Source of the DNA: an uncultured Oscillospiraceae bacterium
GTDB taxonomy: Bacteria; Bacillota; Clostridia; Oscillospirales; Ruminococcaceae
Assembly: GCA_934448295.1 (NCBI GenBank)
Contig: CAKSEY010000013.1
Span: 1-64,000 of the forward strand
Length of the DNA: 64,000 bases
Reading direction: 5' to 3'
The notes beneath the pieces were generated by a model. That model made no database searches. It worked only from the letters and a program-made list of their open reading frames with translations, and was not told where the DNA came from. This document shows positions 42,089 to 52,019 of this stretch, in pieces. The stretch's first letter is position 1. The number at the start of each line of letters is the position of its first letter. The position numbers and the translations under genes are program-made.

Positions 42089-45000
42089 ATGACAAAAACA
42101 AGAAATCGGCTGATTTCAGCCGGAATAGCATTGCTGCTGATAATCGCGGCGGCATTGTTTATCATTCCGCAGAAAACGGCAGGCGCGGAAACATGGATCG
42201 AATCGGCGGCGGAATTTGCAGCCGGCGACGGCTCCCAGGGTGCGCCCTATCAGATATCGACCGCCGAGGAGCTTGCTAATCTCGCGAAGATGGTGAACGG
42301 CGGAGAAACCTATCAGAATACATACTTTGAGCTTACCGCCGACATCAATCTCGACGGCAAAGAGTGGACGCCGATAGGGACGAAAGACAATCAGTTCGCC
42401 GGAAAGTTTTCCGGCAGCGGGAAAACTATAAGGAATCTTACGGTCGGCGGCGGTGACAACAGCGGTCTGTTTGCATACAGCAGCGGCGAGATCAAGGACG
42501 TTTATCTTGAGAAGATAGATATCACAACAACTATGAACGCAGGCGGAGTATGCGCGTTCAACAGCGGAACCATCGAGGGCTGCGGAGTGTTGAGCGGAAC
42601 TATCATATGCTCCAACCCCAACGGCGGTCAGCTCGGCGGTATCTGCAAGGAAAACAGCGGTACTATCAGCCGGTGCTTTAGTAACGCGTCAGTAAAAGGC
42701 GCAACCAGCGCAGGTATTGTTTACATCAATAGAGGGATTGGCGTCGTACAGGATTGCTATAATACCGGCACGCTCGAGGGTTCCACCTCTGCAAGCGGAA
42801 TAAACACCAACAATTATGGCAAAATTAAAACCTGCCTGAATCTCGGAGCGGTGATCGCTGAAGACAAGATCTCTGAAGAGAGCAGCGTAATAAGGGGTTA
42901 CGGCATTTGCGTCATGAATGTACCTGGCGCTTCGCTGGAAAACTGCTATAGCGACAGCGATGTGTGCCCCAAAGAGCTTTTCGGCGGTTTTAGAAATAAT
43001 ACTGCAGTTTACTACAAAACCACTGCCGAGCTTTGCGGCGGTTCGCTCCCTGATGGCTTCGACGGCAGCGTCTGGAACGTGGGCAGCATTGGAGGCATAG
43101 CCGATAAAGACGCAGCCGACAGATTCGCGGCAAAATCCTATTCATATCCGAGCCTTAACGGTGTAGGTACTGCCGCGGCAAGAGAAGTCGAAGTCTATAA
43201 TTTCAGCACTGACTCCACCCCGGACTGGCAGGAGTTTAAGTATATTGTAACGGTTGAAGATTTCAGGAAAATTGAAGATGATCTTTCCGGAAACTACGTT
43301 CTTTCCAAAGATATCAATTTTGGCGGCAGCAATTATCGTCCCATAGCCTATAAGAGCGGCACTTCCTTTACGGGAAAGTTCAGCGGCAACGGGCATACCA
43401 TCAGTAATATCAGTGTGTGTTATAGTGATGATTTAGGCGGTCTGTTCGGAACGAACAAGGGTCTGATAATGAACCTCGCTGTAAGCGGCGAAGTTACCGG
43501 CGAGGAGTATATCGGCGGTATCTGCGCAAAGAATGAAGGCACGATCTATGTCTGCTCCTTTGACGGTGAAGTAAAGCAATCGGGGAGCACGCTGCGTGAA
43601 GGCAAGGTTGGCGGTATATGCGGCACAAACTATGCCACAATATCCAACTGCTTTAACTCGGCTGATGTAAGCGGTAAGAATTATATAGGCGGCATTTGCG
43701 GAGAAATGTATGGTAAAGACCCTGTAGTCGTGTACTGCGTAAGCGTTGGCAAGGTCAGCGGTTTCACAGGCTCTGCAATTGTCGGCGGTATCTGCGGAAT
43801 TGGCCAAGTTTCCTATGGCGGCAGCTCAGAATTGAGCCATTGCCGGTTTGACATGGATGTCAGCGGGTCGATAAACCTTATCAATGGCACGGCTCAAATA
43901 GACAATAGAGGCGATAATTATTCCTACAACACCGAGTTCCTTTGCGGCGGTAATATCGACAACTTAGACCCCGATATCTGGAATGCCGGAAAGGGAGTTG
44001 TTGTTACTTCCAACGCAAAAGACAGCAAATTCGGCACAAAAACCTGCTATTATATGAGCCTTAAGTGCTTCGGCGAATCCGAGGGCGTAAGCAGTGATGT
44101 CTTTAACTTCGCCTGCGCAGGCGGCAGCGCCGACTGGCAGCCCTACACCCTTATCAGCTCTGAAGATGTTTTTCGTACCTATTGGCAGTCGGATGTGAAG
44201 TGGTCTGAAAATTTCGTTCTCGGCGACGATATAACCCTTGCTTATTCCCTGGCGCCTAATGATTTCATTCCAACAAGCCTGAGTACGGGTACGTTCAGCG
44301 GCAAGTTCAGCGGCAACGGTCACACTGTAACCCTGACAGACGACAGCACCTGTGGACTGTTTGGCACAAACAAGGGTACTATCATTAACCTTGCGGTCAA
44401 GGGCAATATTGACAGCTCGGTGGGGAGCAGCACGGATAATTATTCCGGCGGTATCTGCGCAGTAAACGACGGCACGATTTACGGCTGCTCCTTTGATGGA
44501 AAAATCTATGGCGGTGCAAACCATACCGGCGCTGTCTGCGGTCTTAATAACAAAACGATCAGCAACTGCTTTGCCCTGGCAAATGTTGAAGCCACGAATG
44601 GGCTGGTCGGCGGTATCGCTGCGCTTGGCAAAGAGGGTTCTGAGCTGAAATCCTGCTACTTTGTAGGTACAGCACTCAATGATAGCAAAGTGGGGCTGAT
44701 CAGTCTTTCTCCCTCTGAAAATTGCTATTACAACAATGAGGTTTGCCAATTTGACGAAGAAGAAAGCGGCACAGGTCTTACAACCCTTGAGATGACGTCT
44801 TACGGCGCGCTTGAAAAGATGGGTTTTGATGGAAAAGTCTGGGAGAAGCGGCTCAACGATACGGAAAACGGCGTTGCATATTATCCCTCGCTTAAGGGAA
44901 GCACCTATGTACCGTCCGTTAAGTACGCCAAAAAGCTTGAGCTGAACCGCTCCGGCGATGAAGAGCCTGTTTATGGCGACGACATTGCGTTCACAACAAA

Positions 45001-47494
45001 GGCAGCGATAGTTTTCAGGAATGATTATTATGGCGACGATATTTCCGCTGAGGATACCACGGGAACGTTCAATGCAGAGGTCGGCGGAAAAACAATTATC
45101 GTTGTAGACAACAGGTTTGAAGATACGGCGGACGCTGCGGGCGATGTAACATACAGGCTCATTTATAAAGGGTCTGAATATTTCCCCGATGATTACTCTG
45201 AGGACTTCACTGTAACAATCGCCAGGAAGGCGCTTACAGCAGATGACTTTGACGCTGCGCTCCCTGCGGACATGGTGTTCAGCAACACTGCAAAGGCAGT
45301 CACGGTTACGGCTAAGCCCGGCATTACGGGCGCTGGCGAAATCACCGTAAAGTATTACGGCGAGAACGGCAAGGAAGCCGAGCCTGTCAGCGCAGGAACG
45401 TATACATTTAAGATAGACGCTGCCGAGGGCAGCAACTATAAGGCGGCTTCCGGCCTTACCGCTGAAAGCTGGACGTTCACGATAGAAAAGGCTCCGGCGC
45501 TGACGATTCCCGATATTGGGGTTTCGTACAGGTGGTCAGCCGATAAGGACATAACGGTAAGCGTTGCAGGACTTCCTGAGAATATGGGGCAGGTAACCGT
45601 ATTCAGAACTAAAAAGGACGGGACGATAAGCGCGGGAATTATTCCGGGTTCCTGCTATTCCGATGGAAAGTTCACTTTCCATCTTGGTCCGAACACCGCA
45701 GACGATATAGGCAAGACAGGCTCGTTCACAATCACGCTTGCTTCTGACAACTATGAGAGCGTTACATTCACCGTAAAGATCACCCTGACCGCCAAGGATG
45801 ACCAGGACGCGCCCGACCCCGCTGCGTTTGACGTAGTGTTCGCCGGTGACGGCAGCGAACTTACGGCAACGATAAATACCGGGCTTAAGGGTGTTGAATA
45901 CAGCTTTGACGGCACGACATGGAGCGGCGTGAACACCACGACCGTGGCTCACCTCAAGGACGTTACCGCATATCTCCGCTACAGGGAAACTGACGAACTG
46001 AACGCCAGCGAGTATGTTTTCAGGAAGGTAAATTCTGGACACGGCAAGCTCGTTCACCATGCAGCCGTGCAGGCAACCTGTCAGAATACCGGCAATATCG
46101 AGTACTGGGAGTGTGAAACCTGTGCAAGGTATTACAGCGACGATGCTGCATCGGCGGAGGTCGCGCCTGCGGACGTGATCATTGCAAAGACCGACCACAA
46201 GTGGTCGGTAAAGTACACATACGACAAGGACGGTCACTGGCACAAGTGCGAATACTGCGACGCCGTGACCGAAACGGAGAGCCATGTTTCAAGCGGCGAA
46301 GCTACCGCCACGGAGGCGGAGTACTGCACGGTGTGCGGGTACGTTATAACTCCCGTAAAGAGCGACGGAAGCTCCGGCGGAAGCTCGGGCGGAAGCTCGG
46401 GTGGAAGCTCGGGTGGAAGCTCTGACGGAAGCTCGGGCGGAAGCTCTGACGGAAGCTCTGACGGAAGCTCCGGCGGAAGCTCAGGTGGAAGCTCGGGTGG
46501 AAGCTCCGGTGGAAGCTCTGACGGAAGCTCAGGTGGAAGCTCGGGCGGAAGCTCTAGCGGAAGCTCTAGCGGAAGCTCAGGTGGAAACTCGGGTGGAAGC
46601 TCTGACGGAAGCTCCGGCGGAAGCTCGGGTGGAAGCTCCGGCGGAAGCTCTGACGGAAGCTCTAGCGGAAGCTCTGGTGGAAGCTCGGGTGGAAGCTCTG
46701 ACGGAAGCTCCGGCGGAAGCTCTGACGGAAGCTCTAGCGGAAGCTCAGGTGGAAGCTCAGGTGGAAGCTCGGGCGGCCATATAAGCGGCGGAACTCACAA
46801 CAGGGATAACACGACCAGAACGAATCCCACGATAAACGGCGAACAGAAAACCTGGGCGAACATTGCCTCAGACCTTGGCAGACAGAACGGTGGCAGCACG
46901 ACTATTGCCCTGAACGGAGAAACCACAGTTCCCGCGGAAGTAATCAGGGCGATCGCGGACAGGAAGATAAAGGTCGAGTTCGTATACGACAGCACAAAGA
47001 GCTGGCTTGTTGACGGCTCGAAGATAACAACTGTATCCGCAGCCGATCTCTCGCTGTTTCCCGGTTCTGCTGACTCGGGCTCGCTGCGCGGGGTTTCGGG
47101 CGGTAAGTACAGGATAAGCGCTGATATTCCTGCCGAGATCAGGTTTACGTTCCTGAAGCGGTATGCGGGCGAGTTCGCGAATGTCTACAAGCTGGTAGAC
47201 GGCAAGCTCGTATTCCAGACCTGCGTAAAGCTTGCAGAGGATGGCACTGCTGTTATTCCGGGCATGAACTCCCCTGGCGAATACGCGGTAATGGTATGCA
47301 GATACAGCGACAGGCAGGGCGACTTTGACAACAACGGCATTCTTGACATTTACGACGCAGTTGCGCTGCTGCGCTATTCAGTGGGGCTTGATTCGGGCGA
47401 AAGCCTCCAGCTCATGGACCTCAACGGCGATGGAAAGGTCAACTGTGCCGACGCAAGTATGATACTCAGATGGCTGGTCGGGCTGAGCGCATGA
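42089..47494 (+). CDS. Giant secreted GLUG-repeat protein with Ser/Gly linker and C-terminal dockerin
   Basis: ATG 42089 follows AGGAGG; 1801 residues. A signal peptide (about 1-33) is followed by repeated GLUG-type motifs (GGICKENSGTISRC, GGICAKNEGTIYVC, GGICAVNDGTIYGC and others, about residues 90-900), expected to form a right-handed beta helix. MBG/Ig-like repeats cover about 950-1250, a His/Cys segment with CxxC pairs (CETCARYY, CEYCDAVTE, CTVCGYV) about 1310-1425, a repetitive linker 1427-1562, another domain, and a dockerin at 1743-1801 with two calcium loops (DFDNNGILDIYDA and DLNGDGKVNCADA). The dockerin would plug the protein into a cohesin scaffold, as in Ruminococcus cellulosomes. 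GLUG proteins are adhesins or glycan-binding surface proteins. A 2nd paralogue lies at 58622. Confidence 0.9.
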   Translation: MTKTRNRLISAGIALLLIIAAALFIIPQKTAGAETWIESAAEFAAGDGSQGAPYQISTAEELANLAKMVNGGETYQNTYFELTADINLDGKEWTPIGTKDNQFAGKFSGSGKTIRNLTVGGGDNSGLFAYSSGEIKDVYLEKIDITTTMNAGGVCAFNSGTIEGCGVLSGTIICSNPNGGQLGGICKENSGTISRCFSNASVKGATSAGIVYINRGIGVVQDCYNTGTLEGSTSASGINTNNYGKIKTCLNLGAVIAEDKISEESSVIRGYGICVMNVPGASLENCYSDSDVCPKELFGGFRNNTAVYYKTTAELCGGSLPDGFDGSVWNVGSIGGIADKDAADRFAAKSYSYPSLNGVGTAAAREVEVYNFSTDSTPDWQEFKYIVTVEDFRKIEDDLSGNYVLSKDINFGGSNYRPIAYKSGTSFTGKFSGNGHTISNISVCYSDDLGGLFGTNKGLIMNLAVSGEVTGEEYIGGICAKNEGTIYVCSFDGEVKQSGSTLREGKVGGICGTNYATISNCFNSADVSGKNYIGGICGEMYGKDPVVVYCVSVGKVSGFTGSAIVGGICGIGQVSYGGSSELSHCRFDMDVSGSINLINGTAQIDNRGDNYSYNTEFLCGGNIDNLDPDIWNAGKGVVVTSNAKDSKFGTKTCYYMSLKCFGESEGVSSDVFNFACAGGSADWQPYTLISSEDVFRTYWQSDVKWSENFVLGDDITLAYSLAPNDFIPTSLSTGTFSGKFSGNGHTVTLTDDSTCGLFGTNKGTIINLAVKGNIDSSVGSSTDNYSGGICAVNDGTIYGCSFDGKIYGGANHTGAVCGLNNKTISNCFALANVEATNGLVGGIAALGKEGSELKSCYFVGTALNDSKVGLISLSPSENCYYNNEVCQFDEEESGTGLTTLEMTSYGALEKMGFDGKVWEKRLNDTENGVAYYPSLKGSTYVPSVKYAKKLELNRSGDEEPVYGDDIAFTTKAAIVFRNDYYGDDISAEDTTGTFNAEVGGKTIIVVDNRFEDTADAAGDVTYRLIYKGSEYFPDDYSEDFTVTIARKALTADDFDAALPADMVFSNTAKAVTVTAKPGITGAGEITVKYYGENGKEAEPVSAGTYTFKIDAAEGSNYKAASGLTAESWTFTIEKAPALTIPDIGVSYRWSADKDITVSVAGLPENMGQVTVFRTKKDGTISAGIIPGSCYSDGKFTFHLGPNTADDIGKTGSFTITLASDNYESVTFTVKITLTAKDDQDAPDPAAFDVVFAGDGSELTATINTGLKGVEYSFDGTTWSGVNTTTVAHLKDVTAYLRYRETDELNASEYVFRKVNSGHGKLVHHAAVQATCQNTGNIEYWECETCARYYSDDAASAEVAPADVIIAKTDHKWSVKYTYDKDGHWHKCEYCDAVTETESHVSSGEATATEAEYCTVCGYVITPVKSDGSSGGSSGGSSGGSSGGSSDGSSGGSSDGSSDGSSGGSSGGSSGGSSGGSSDGSSGGSSGGSSSGSSSGSSGGNSGGSSDGSSGGSSGGSSGGSSDGSSSGSSGGSSGGSSDGSSGGSSDGSSSGSSGGSSGGSSGGHISGGTHNRDNTTRTNPTINGEQKTWANIASDLGRQNGGSTTIALNGETTVPAEVIRAIADRKIKVEFVYDSTKSWLVDGSKITTVSAADLSLFPGSADSGSLRGVSGGKYRISADIPAEIRFTFLKRYAGEFANVYKLVDGKLVFQTCVKLAEDGTAVIPGMNSPGEYAVMVCRYSDRQGDFDNNGILDIYDAVALLRYSVGLDSGESLQLMDLNGDGKVNCADASMILRWLVGLSA
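46367..46774 (+). repeat. 12-bp tandem repeat coding for a Gly-Ser-Ser-(Gly/Asp/Ser) linker
   Basis: About 34 units of GGAAGCTCN plus GGY, GAC or AGC, inside the GLUG-protein gene. The core GGAAGCTC is kept almost unchanged while the last positions vary, as expected for slippage plus recombination between units. The repeat keeps frame because each unit is 12 bp, so length can change without breaking the gene. It also keeps another frame open, which is a by-product. Confidence 0.9.
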
Positions 47495-47523
47495 TCCGCT
47501 GACGAAAAATGAACAAAATGATG

Positions 47524-47543
47524 GGCGCACGGTGACGTGCGCC
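47524..47543 (+). terminator. Terminator-like hairpin after the GLUG protein
   Basis: GGCGCACG-GTGA-CGTGCGCC, perfect 8-bp stem, followed by TGTTTCGC; the T-run is weak. Confidence 0.65.
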
Positions 47544-47670
47544 TGTTTCGCTATAAGGTATTTCTCACGAGTAAGCATAATGTAATTTGCAAGGCACTGT
47601 CAGAAGACCTTTGCATACCGTCATAAGGACGAGCATATCAATGTATGGGTAAACTGGCGGGCGTTGACGG

Positions 47671-47815
47671 CTAACTTGTGTAATAGCGCCAAATCATTGT
47701 TTTCAGCTGTTCTATCGTGTGATCCGTACTTCTTCTGCCACGGCTGTAAAATGGTTCATTCTTCATTCTTGCCCACATACTTTCGCAGCGGGCGTTGTCA
47801 TGACATCCTTAGCCG
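47671..47815 (-). pseudogene. IS3-family transposase (OrfB) C-terminal remnant
   Basis: Read on the minus strand, the frame gives DNARCESMWARMKNEPFYS then TIEQLKTMIWRYYTS and a stop at 47671. DNA-x-CESFWARMK and the EELK...IWRY tail are the hallmark of IS150-type IS3 transposases, including the catalytic glutamate. Only the last 48 residues remain. It seems to have cut off the end of the lipoprotein gene that follows. Confidence 0.6.
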
Positions 47816-47831
47816 TTTCACTGCAATAAGG

Positions 47832-48380
47832 TCAATCACCCCCGCCGCTGACAGCTCCGATCCACAGAGCGCCATCGTAAGAGTATATTCTGCTTGCTGC
47901 ATCAGCTATCAATTTATCTGCTTTTTCCTGGGTAAACACATCAAGCAGTGCTTTATAAAAGCTGTCATAACTTATTCCGGTAAAATAATAACGGCAGAAT
48001 TCACCTCCCGATTCTGATATATCAATGCTTGCCGATTCAGTCGATGCGCCAGTACCGTTGGGAGTCGGGAAATCACTTATTCCATAACTCAGCCATAATG
48101 CCAATGATTGAGCGCGTTTATAGCAATCGCCTATCTGATTGCAACCGCTCTCTTTCAAGAAATCTGTATCAAATTCTGCCAAGGGGGTATATTCAAACTC
48201 CGACAGGTTTGCTCGATCATATATCCCATTTTCAGTCACTGTACAGGATTCCGCTATTAATGAGTTTTCATCTGTAGATGAGCCGGAACTGATGTTGCTG
48301 TTATCTTGAGCGCTGTTTGTACAAGAGCATAAAACAAGGCTTCCAAGTAGAGCTGCAATAATGATCAGATTTCTTTTCAT
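47832..48380 (-). CDS. Small lipoprotein, probably truncated at its C-terminus
   Basis: A 182-residue protein with lipoprotein signal MKRNLIIIAALLGSLVLCSC and a low-complexity serine/asparagine linker (SAQDNSNISSGSSTDENS). The globular remainder has no family I recognise. The frame ends in SGGGD right where IS3-derived sequence begins, so the original end may be lost. AGGAGG precedes the ATG. The next fragment upstream on the same strand is a C39-like peptidase piece. Confidence 0.6.
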   Translation of the reverse strand: MKRNLIIIAALLGSLVLCSCTNSAQDNSNISSGSSTDENSLIAESCTVTENGIYDRANLSEFEYTPLAEFDTDFLKESGCNQIGDCYKRAQSLALWLSYGISDFPTPNGTGASTESASIDISESGGEFCRYYFTGISYDSFYKALLDVFTQEKADKLIADAASRIYSYDGALWIGAVSGGGD

Positions 48381-48393
48381 ATCAAGTAACCTC

Positions 48394-48705
48394 CTAAAGC
48401 GAATAATTTTGATTTCTGAAAGACGACAGCTTTGTTAGGAGCAGAATAACGTGTTGCCGAAGAAAGGACTTTAGTTTTGGCGTCCACGGATCAATACATA
48501 TAAAATCAGCAGCACTCAAAGTTGTGGAGTTGCCAGAATACTTTGTCACCACAACCCAATGCTCCATTGAACCAGTATTGACCTGTACTATTACGGAATA
48601 TCCTGATTTTAGTGTATTATATATTGACTTTAGCGACGTGCTGTCAGGCCCCGTTGACTTATAACCATATTTACTTGCAATTGTAGACCACATTGCATAT
48701 TTTAA
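48394..48705 (-). pseudogene. C39/BtrH-like papain-fold peptidase fragment, cut by the IS element
   Basis: The fragment reads KSIYNTLKSGYSVIVQVNTG, EHWVVVTKYSGNSTTL and ADFICIDPWTPKLKSF. The HWVVV histidine and the IDPW aspartate-like segment fit Peptidase_C39_2 (papain-like) proteins; the catalytic cysteine half is missing. The inverted repeat of the IS5-like element starts at 48706, exactly where the sequence breaks. No matching half is seen on the other side of the IS. Confidence 0.6.
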
Positions 48706-49872
48706 GGCAACACCGCGCAATTAACAAAGTATTGTCATCAAAAGCGTGAAACGCAGCGAAGTTCATCAGAGTTACCCATCAGGCTCGCCAGGGCGCACTG
48801 AATCAAGCTGCCAGATGAGGTCTGTCAGCCAGAATCAGATTCGCCAGGGCGAACATGATATTCAATTTAGCGGACTGTTTTCGCAGACCTTTGTACCGAG
48901 TTTTTCGGTACCTGAGCAGTCCTTTGACTACCCCAAAAACGTGTTCAACCTTTGCTCTGACTGATGATTTCTCCCTTTCCCGGCGTTTGATTTGTGCCTT
49001 TGATCTGACGGAATTGTCCTTGCTCTGCGATGGACGGCGGTTCAATTTATACTTTATCATTTTTCCGGAACGATTCTTTACGATTGCTTCCTCACGCTTT
49101 TCTGCGCCAAGATAACCGCTGTCGCCATAAACGATTTCTTCCTCTCCGGTAAGGAGTTCAGTCATCATCGTTACATCGTGAACATTCGCCGGAGTGGCTT
49201 TAACAGTATGCGTAAGCCCGCTGTCCTTATCAACTCCGATATGCGCTTTATAGCCAAAATACCACATGTTCCCCTTGCGCGTCTGATGTGCGTCAGAGTC
49301 ACGTTTGCGTTCCTTGTTTTTCGTGGAGGTCGGCGCTGCTATTATCGTTGAATCTACTATCGTTCCCTTTTTCAGGATCAGTCCTCTTGCTGTGAGCTGT
49401 TCAACCACTTGAGCAAAGAGCTTTTCCTGCAGCTCGTTTTTTACCAACAGATTTCTGAATCTTCCCAGCGTATCTCCGTCCGGTATCTGATTGCTTGATT
49501 CCACGCCACAGAAATCAGAAAACGCCCTGCTGTCCGTTACTTCTGCAACTGTTGCTTCGTCAGCTAAATTATACAGATTCTGTATCAGGTAGAGTCTCAG
49601 CATTATTTCCAGGTCGTATGGCTTATTTCCGCGCTCCCCTTTATAATAGCACGGCTTTATCATTGCTACCCATTCGTTCCGCGGAACTATTCGCTCTATC
49701 TGCTCCAGAAATTCTTTTTTCTTCGTTCGTACCTGTGACAGTTCGTCCTCCAGGTTCGATAAACTTATCTGCTTATTCATACTTTTATTATACCATTTTT
49801 TATTTTACTATGCAATCGGTTTGTTTACTAATCTGCTTAATTCCCGATTTGTGGGATTTGTGCGGTATTGCC
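48706..49872 (-). mobile_element. IS5-like insertion sequence (1167 bp)
   Basis: Ends are inverted repeats: GGCAACACCGCGCAATTAAC at the left and, reversed, GGCAATACCGCACAAATCCC at the right. One transposase gene fills the inside. The four bases flanking it differ (TTAA and ATAG), so no target duplication is visible; one side has probably been rearranged. A smaller relative with matching ends lies at 52216-52639. Confidence 0.85.
48803..49780 (-). CDS. IS5-family DDE transposase
   Basis: A 325-residue transposase. The N-terminal part (YDLEIMLRLYLIQNLYNLAD) is the DUF772-like DNA-binding region. Catalytic acids are in GTIVDSTIIAAP, IVYGDSGYLGAEKR and AKVEHVFGVVKGLLRYRKTRY (Y-R-E signature region). 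The length is typical and the frame is intact, so the element may still move and may also mobilise the 424-bp derivative. Confidence 0.92.
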   Translation of the reverse strand: MNKQISLSNLEDELSQVRTKKKEFLEQIERIVPRNEWVAMIKPCYYKGERGNKPYDLEIMLRLYLIQNLYNLADEATVAEVTDSRAFSDFCGVESSNQIPDGDTLGRFRNLLVKNELQEKLFAQVVEQLTARGLILKKGTIVDSTIIAAPTSTKNKERKRDSDAHQTRKGNMWYFGYKAHIGVDKDSGLTHTVKATPANVHDVTMMTELLTGEEEIVYGDSGYLGAEKREEAIVKNRSGKMIKYKLNRRPSQSKDNSVRSKAQIKRREREKSSVRAKVEHVFGVVKGLLRYRKTRYKGLRKQSAKLNIMFALANLILADRPHLAA

Positions 49873-49886
49873 ATAGAAATATCCGC

Positions 49887-49915
49887 TTGACTTCTTTTAT
49901 ATTTTGTGGTATTAT
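49887..49915 (+). promoter_or_regulatory. Promoter ahead of the hydrolase pseudogenes
   Basis: TTGACT (49887-49892) and TATTAT (49910-49915), 17-bp spacer, starting 15 bp outside the IS5-like element. Confidence 0.6.
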
Positions 49916-49992
49916 TTTATATGGGAACACGCTGTGTTCATTTTATTTGATGTTGTAGTTAGCTACATATAACTTAGTTTACAGGAGCTGCT

Positions 49993-50927
49993 TATGAAAA
50001 AATATTTTTCAGCATAGAAAAGGACGGATTCTACGGAACAAACTATGATAACTCGCATGGTTCGGACTGCACGGTGCTTGGATTGTTCGGAGATGACCCT
50101 AACGACTATATGGCGAAGTGCGGAGTAAAGTGGCTGCATAAGAACGGCGTGAACGCGCTCTGTATGTCCCCGGGGAAAAAGAACTACAGCCACGTTAACA
50201 TGCCGCTGGAGCGTTACGCGGCTGCCATTGCGTGGCTTAAAGCCCACGGAACAAGAAAGATAGGCGTTATGGGAATGAGCACGGCGGGAATGGATTCCCT
50301 TGCTGCGGCGTCGTATTTCCCGGATATAACGCTGACTTTCGGGCTTACGGCAAGCGACTTCATATGGCAGGGATTCGAGCAGGGAAAAAGGACGGCTGTG
50401 GCGAATGGCCTGTCCCGGGCGCTTCAACGCTTTCCTGGAAAGGAGAGCCTCTGCCGTACATGCCGTTTGTATATCAGCACCCGGAATACTGGAATAAGGT
50501 ACAGAAGGAAACGAAAGGCTCGGGCGATTTCATGCGCACGACATGCTTGTTTACTGATTCCGAAAAGGCAAGGAAGCATTCCGAAGATGAAATGATAAAA
50601 GTAGAGAATATCCACGGGAAGCTGTTCCTCATCGGCGCCGATGATGATTCCTTCTGGGAGGCGGGGAAGTACGTCCGCAGGATGGACGAGCGCCTAAAAA
50701 CGCGTCCGCATAATTGCGAGTACGAAGCGCTTGCCTATGAGCACGGGACGCACTTCGTGCTGCCGGAATCGCTGCTGCGCGCGGCGCTTCCGGTGGGACT
50801 GAAATTCGTGCTGCGGTTCATTTTCAGGGCGGCGAAGGACTACCCCGACGAATGCGAGCAGACCCGAAAGGACATAGACCGACGGCTTTCCGCTGCGCTC
50901 AGGGAGTGGACGGCGGATATTGAATAA
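49993..50927 (+). pseudogene. Alpha/beta hydrolase with BAAT C-terminal-like domain, frameshifted
   Basis: ATG 49993 has CAGGAG before it. The reading frame changes within the first 6 codons (after MKKYF, at a T-run near 50004-50008) and again near 50400. The combined product reads FSIEKDGFYGTNYDN, GVMGMSTAGMDSLAAASYFP with the serine elbow GMSTAG, PYMPFVYQHPEYWNKVQK and an end YEALAYEHGTHFVLPESLL, as in acyl-CoA thioester hydrolase/BAAT-C proteins. Two frameshifts make it non-functional unless they are sequencing errors. Confidence 0.72.
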
Positions 50928-50944
50928 AGGCAGGAAGGAACAAT

Positions 50945-51668
50945 ATGGAGATAAAAAATTCGGGAATCAGAACGGAAAGAAAAAAATGCTGCTTCACGGA
51001 AACCTGATGTGCTGGCGGCAGTTTGAGGATATTATCCCGCTGCTGGAGAAGGACTTCATGGCGTATGCGGTCAGCTTTGATAGATTCGACGGAACGGGCA
51101 CGACTAATCTATACAACGGCGCGGGGGCAGGCAGACAAGCTGGCTGAATATGTCTGCGCGGAATGCGGCTGGCGGCTGGATATGCTCTTTGCGGAGTCCA
51201 TAGGGTGCGGTCCGGCGGTATTCCTGAAGTCCTCGCCAAAGGTGCAGGTAGACCACATGATACTCAGCGGACCGGAGTATCTCGACTTTGGAATTATGAA
51301 CAAGCCGCTTCTGAAAATCATGCCGCAGAATCAGTATAAGACTGCGCACGAAAAGTCAATGCCGGCTTGGGTGCTGAAATTAATGGGGCAGACGGAGCGG
51401 GGGAATGCAGACCATGATGAGCTGTATTCCGGACAATATCAGCCTGGAGTCAGTCCGCGCCACATGGAGGCGGGACTTTATCTTTACCGCAGCGATTTCC
51501 CGTGCAGCCGGACGCAAACGTTGCCTGCTGGTACGGAGAAAAAGAGGGTCATATGAAAAAGGCGGTGCAGCGGCTGAAAAAGGCGTATCCAAAGTTTACG
51601 GTATGCTGTTTCAACGGATTCAGGCACGGCGACATCATCAACCCCCCCCGGAACTTCTGGTGAAATAG
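50945..51668 (+). pseudogene. Second alpha/beta hydrolase, several frameshifts
   Basis: AGGAAGGAAC precedes ATG 50945. Pieces in three frames give MLLHGNLMCWRQFEDIIPLL, AECGWRLDMLFAESIGCGPA, VQVDHMILSGPEYLDFGIMN, DANVACWYGEKEGHMKKAV and a C-terminal FNGFRHGDIIN. Breaks lie at an A-run near 50950, near 51120, near 51410 and at eight C at 51642-51649. The order of pieces follows a small alpha/beta hydrolase. Confidence 0.68.
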
Positions 51669-51745
51669 CTGAACTCCGAACTGTCGCGTAAATAACTAAA
51701 TAATCGTCATCGGTGCAGGGATTGGTTTTCCCGCGCCGATTTTGT

Positions 51746-51774
51746 TTGACTTTTCCGGGACGTGGTGCTATAAT
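51746..51774 (+). promoter_or_regulatory. Promoter of the MATE fragment
   Basis: TTGACT (51746-51751) and TATAAT (51769-51774), 17-bp spacer. Confidence 0.7.
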
Positions 51775-51893
51775 AAAAAAATCGGTATTCAGGCTTGATC
51801 ATGATATGTTTGTATCAGAACTTCCGCAGGACAACAATGGCGGCGTTATAGAATCCGGTTCGCCGATTCATAATCCGAAAGAGATAAAAGCAA

Positions 51894-52019
51894 ATGACAG
51901 AACTTGTTGATAAAAAGGCTTTCAACAGGCAGTTTGCAAGGCTGGCGACGCCTATCGCGGTACAAAGCCTTATACTGGCTTTAGTCGCCGTATGCGACGC
52001 CATCATGATTCTCGCCTGT
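51894..52019 (+). pseudogene. MATE-family efflux transporter, N-terminal 40 residues
   Basis: The start reads MTELVDKKAFNRQFARLATP then IAVQSLILALVAVCDAIM, the first membrane segment of MATE transporters. After ILAC the sequence switches, in another frame, to a hydrolase-like protein. The rest of the transporter (about 400 residues) is gone. The promoter upstream is intact. Confidence 0.65.

Noticed and set aside
46367..46774. Regular short repeats that might be taken for a CRISPR array
   Set aside because: Units are 12 bp without spacers and lie within a coding frame; no cas gene is present anywhere in the window.
46401..46784. 127-codon plus-strand frame rich in EA, VEA and TEA repeats
   Set aside because: A by-product of the 12-bp repeat, which leaves every frame open; the Gly-Ser linker frame joins two real domains.
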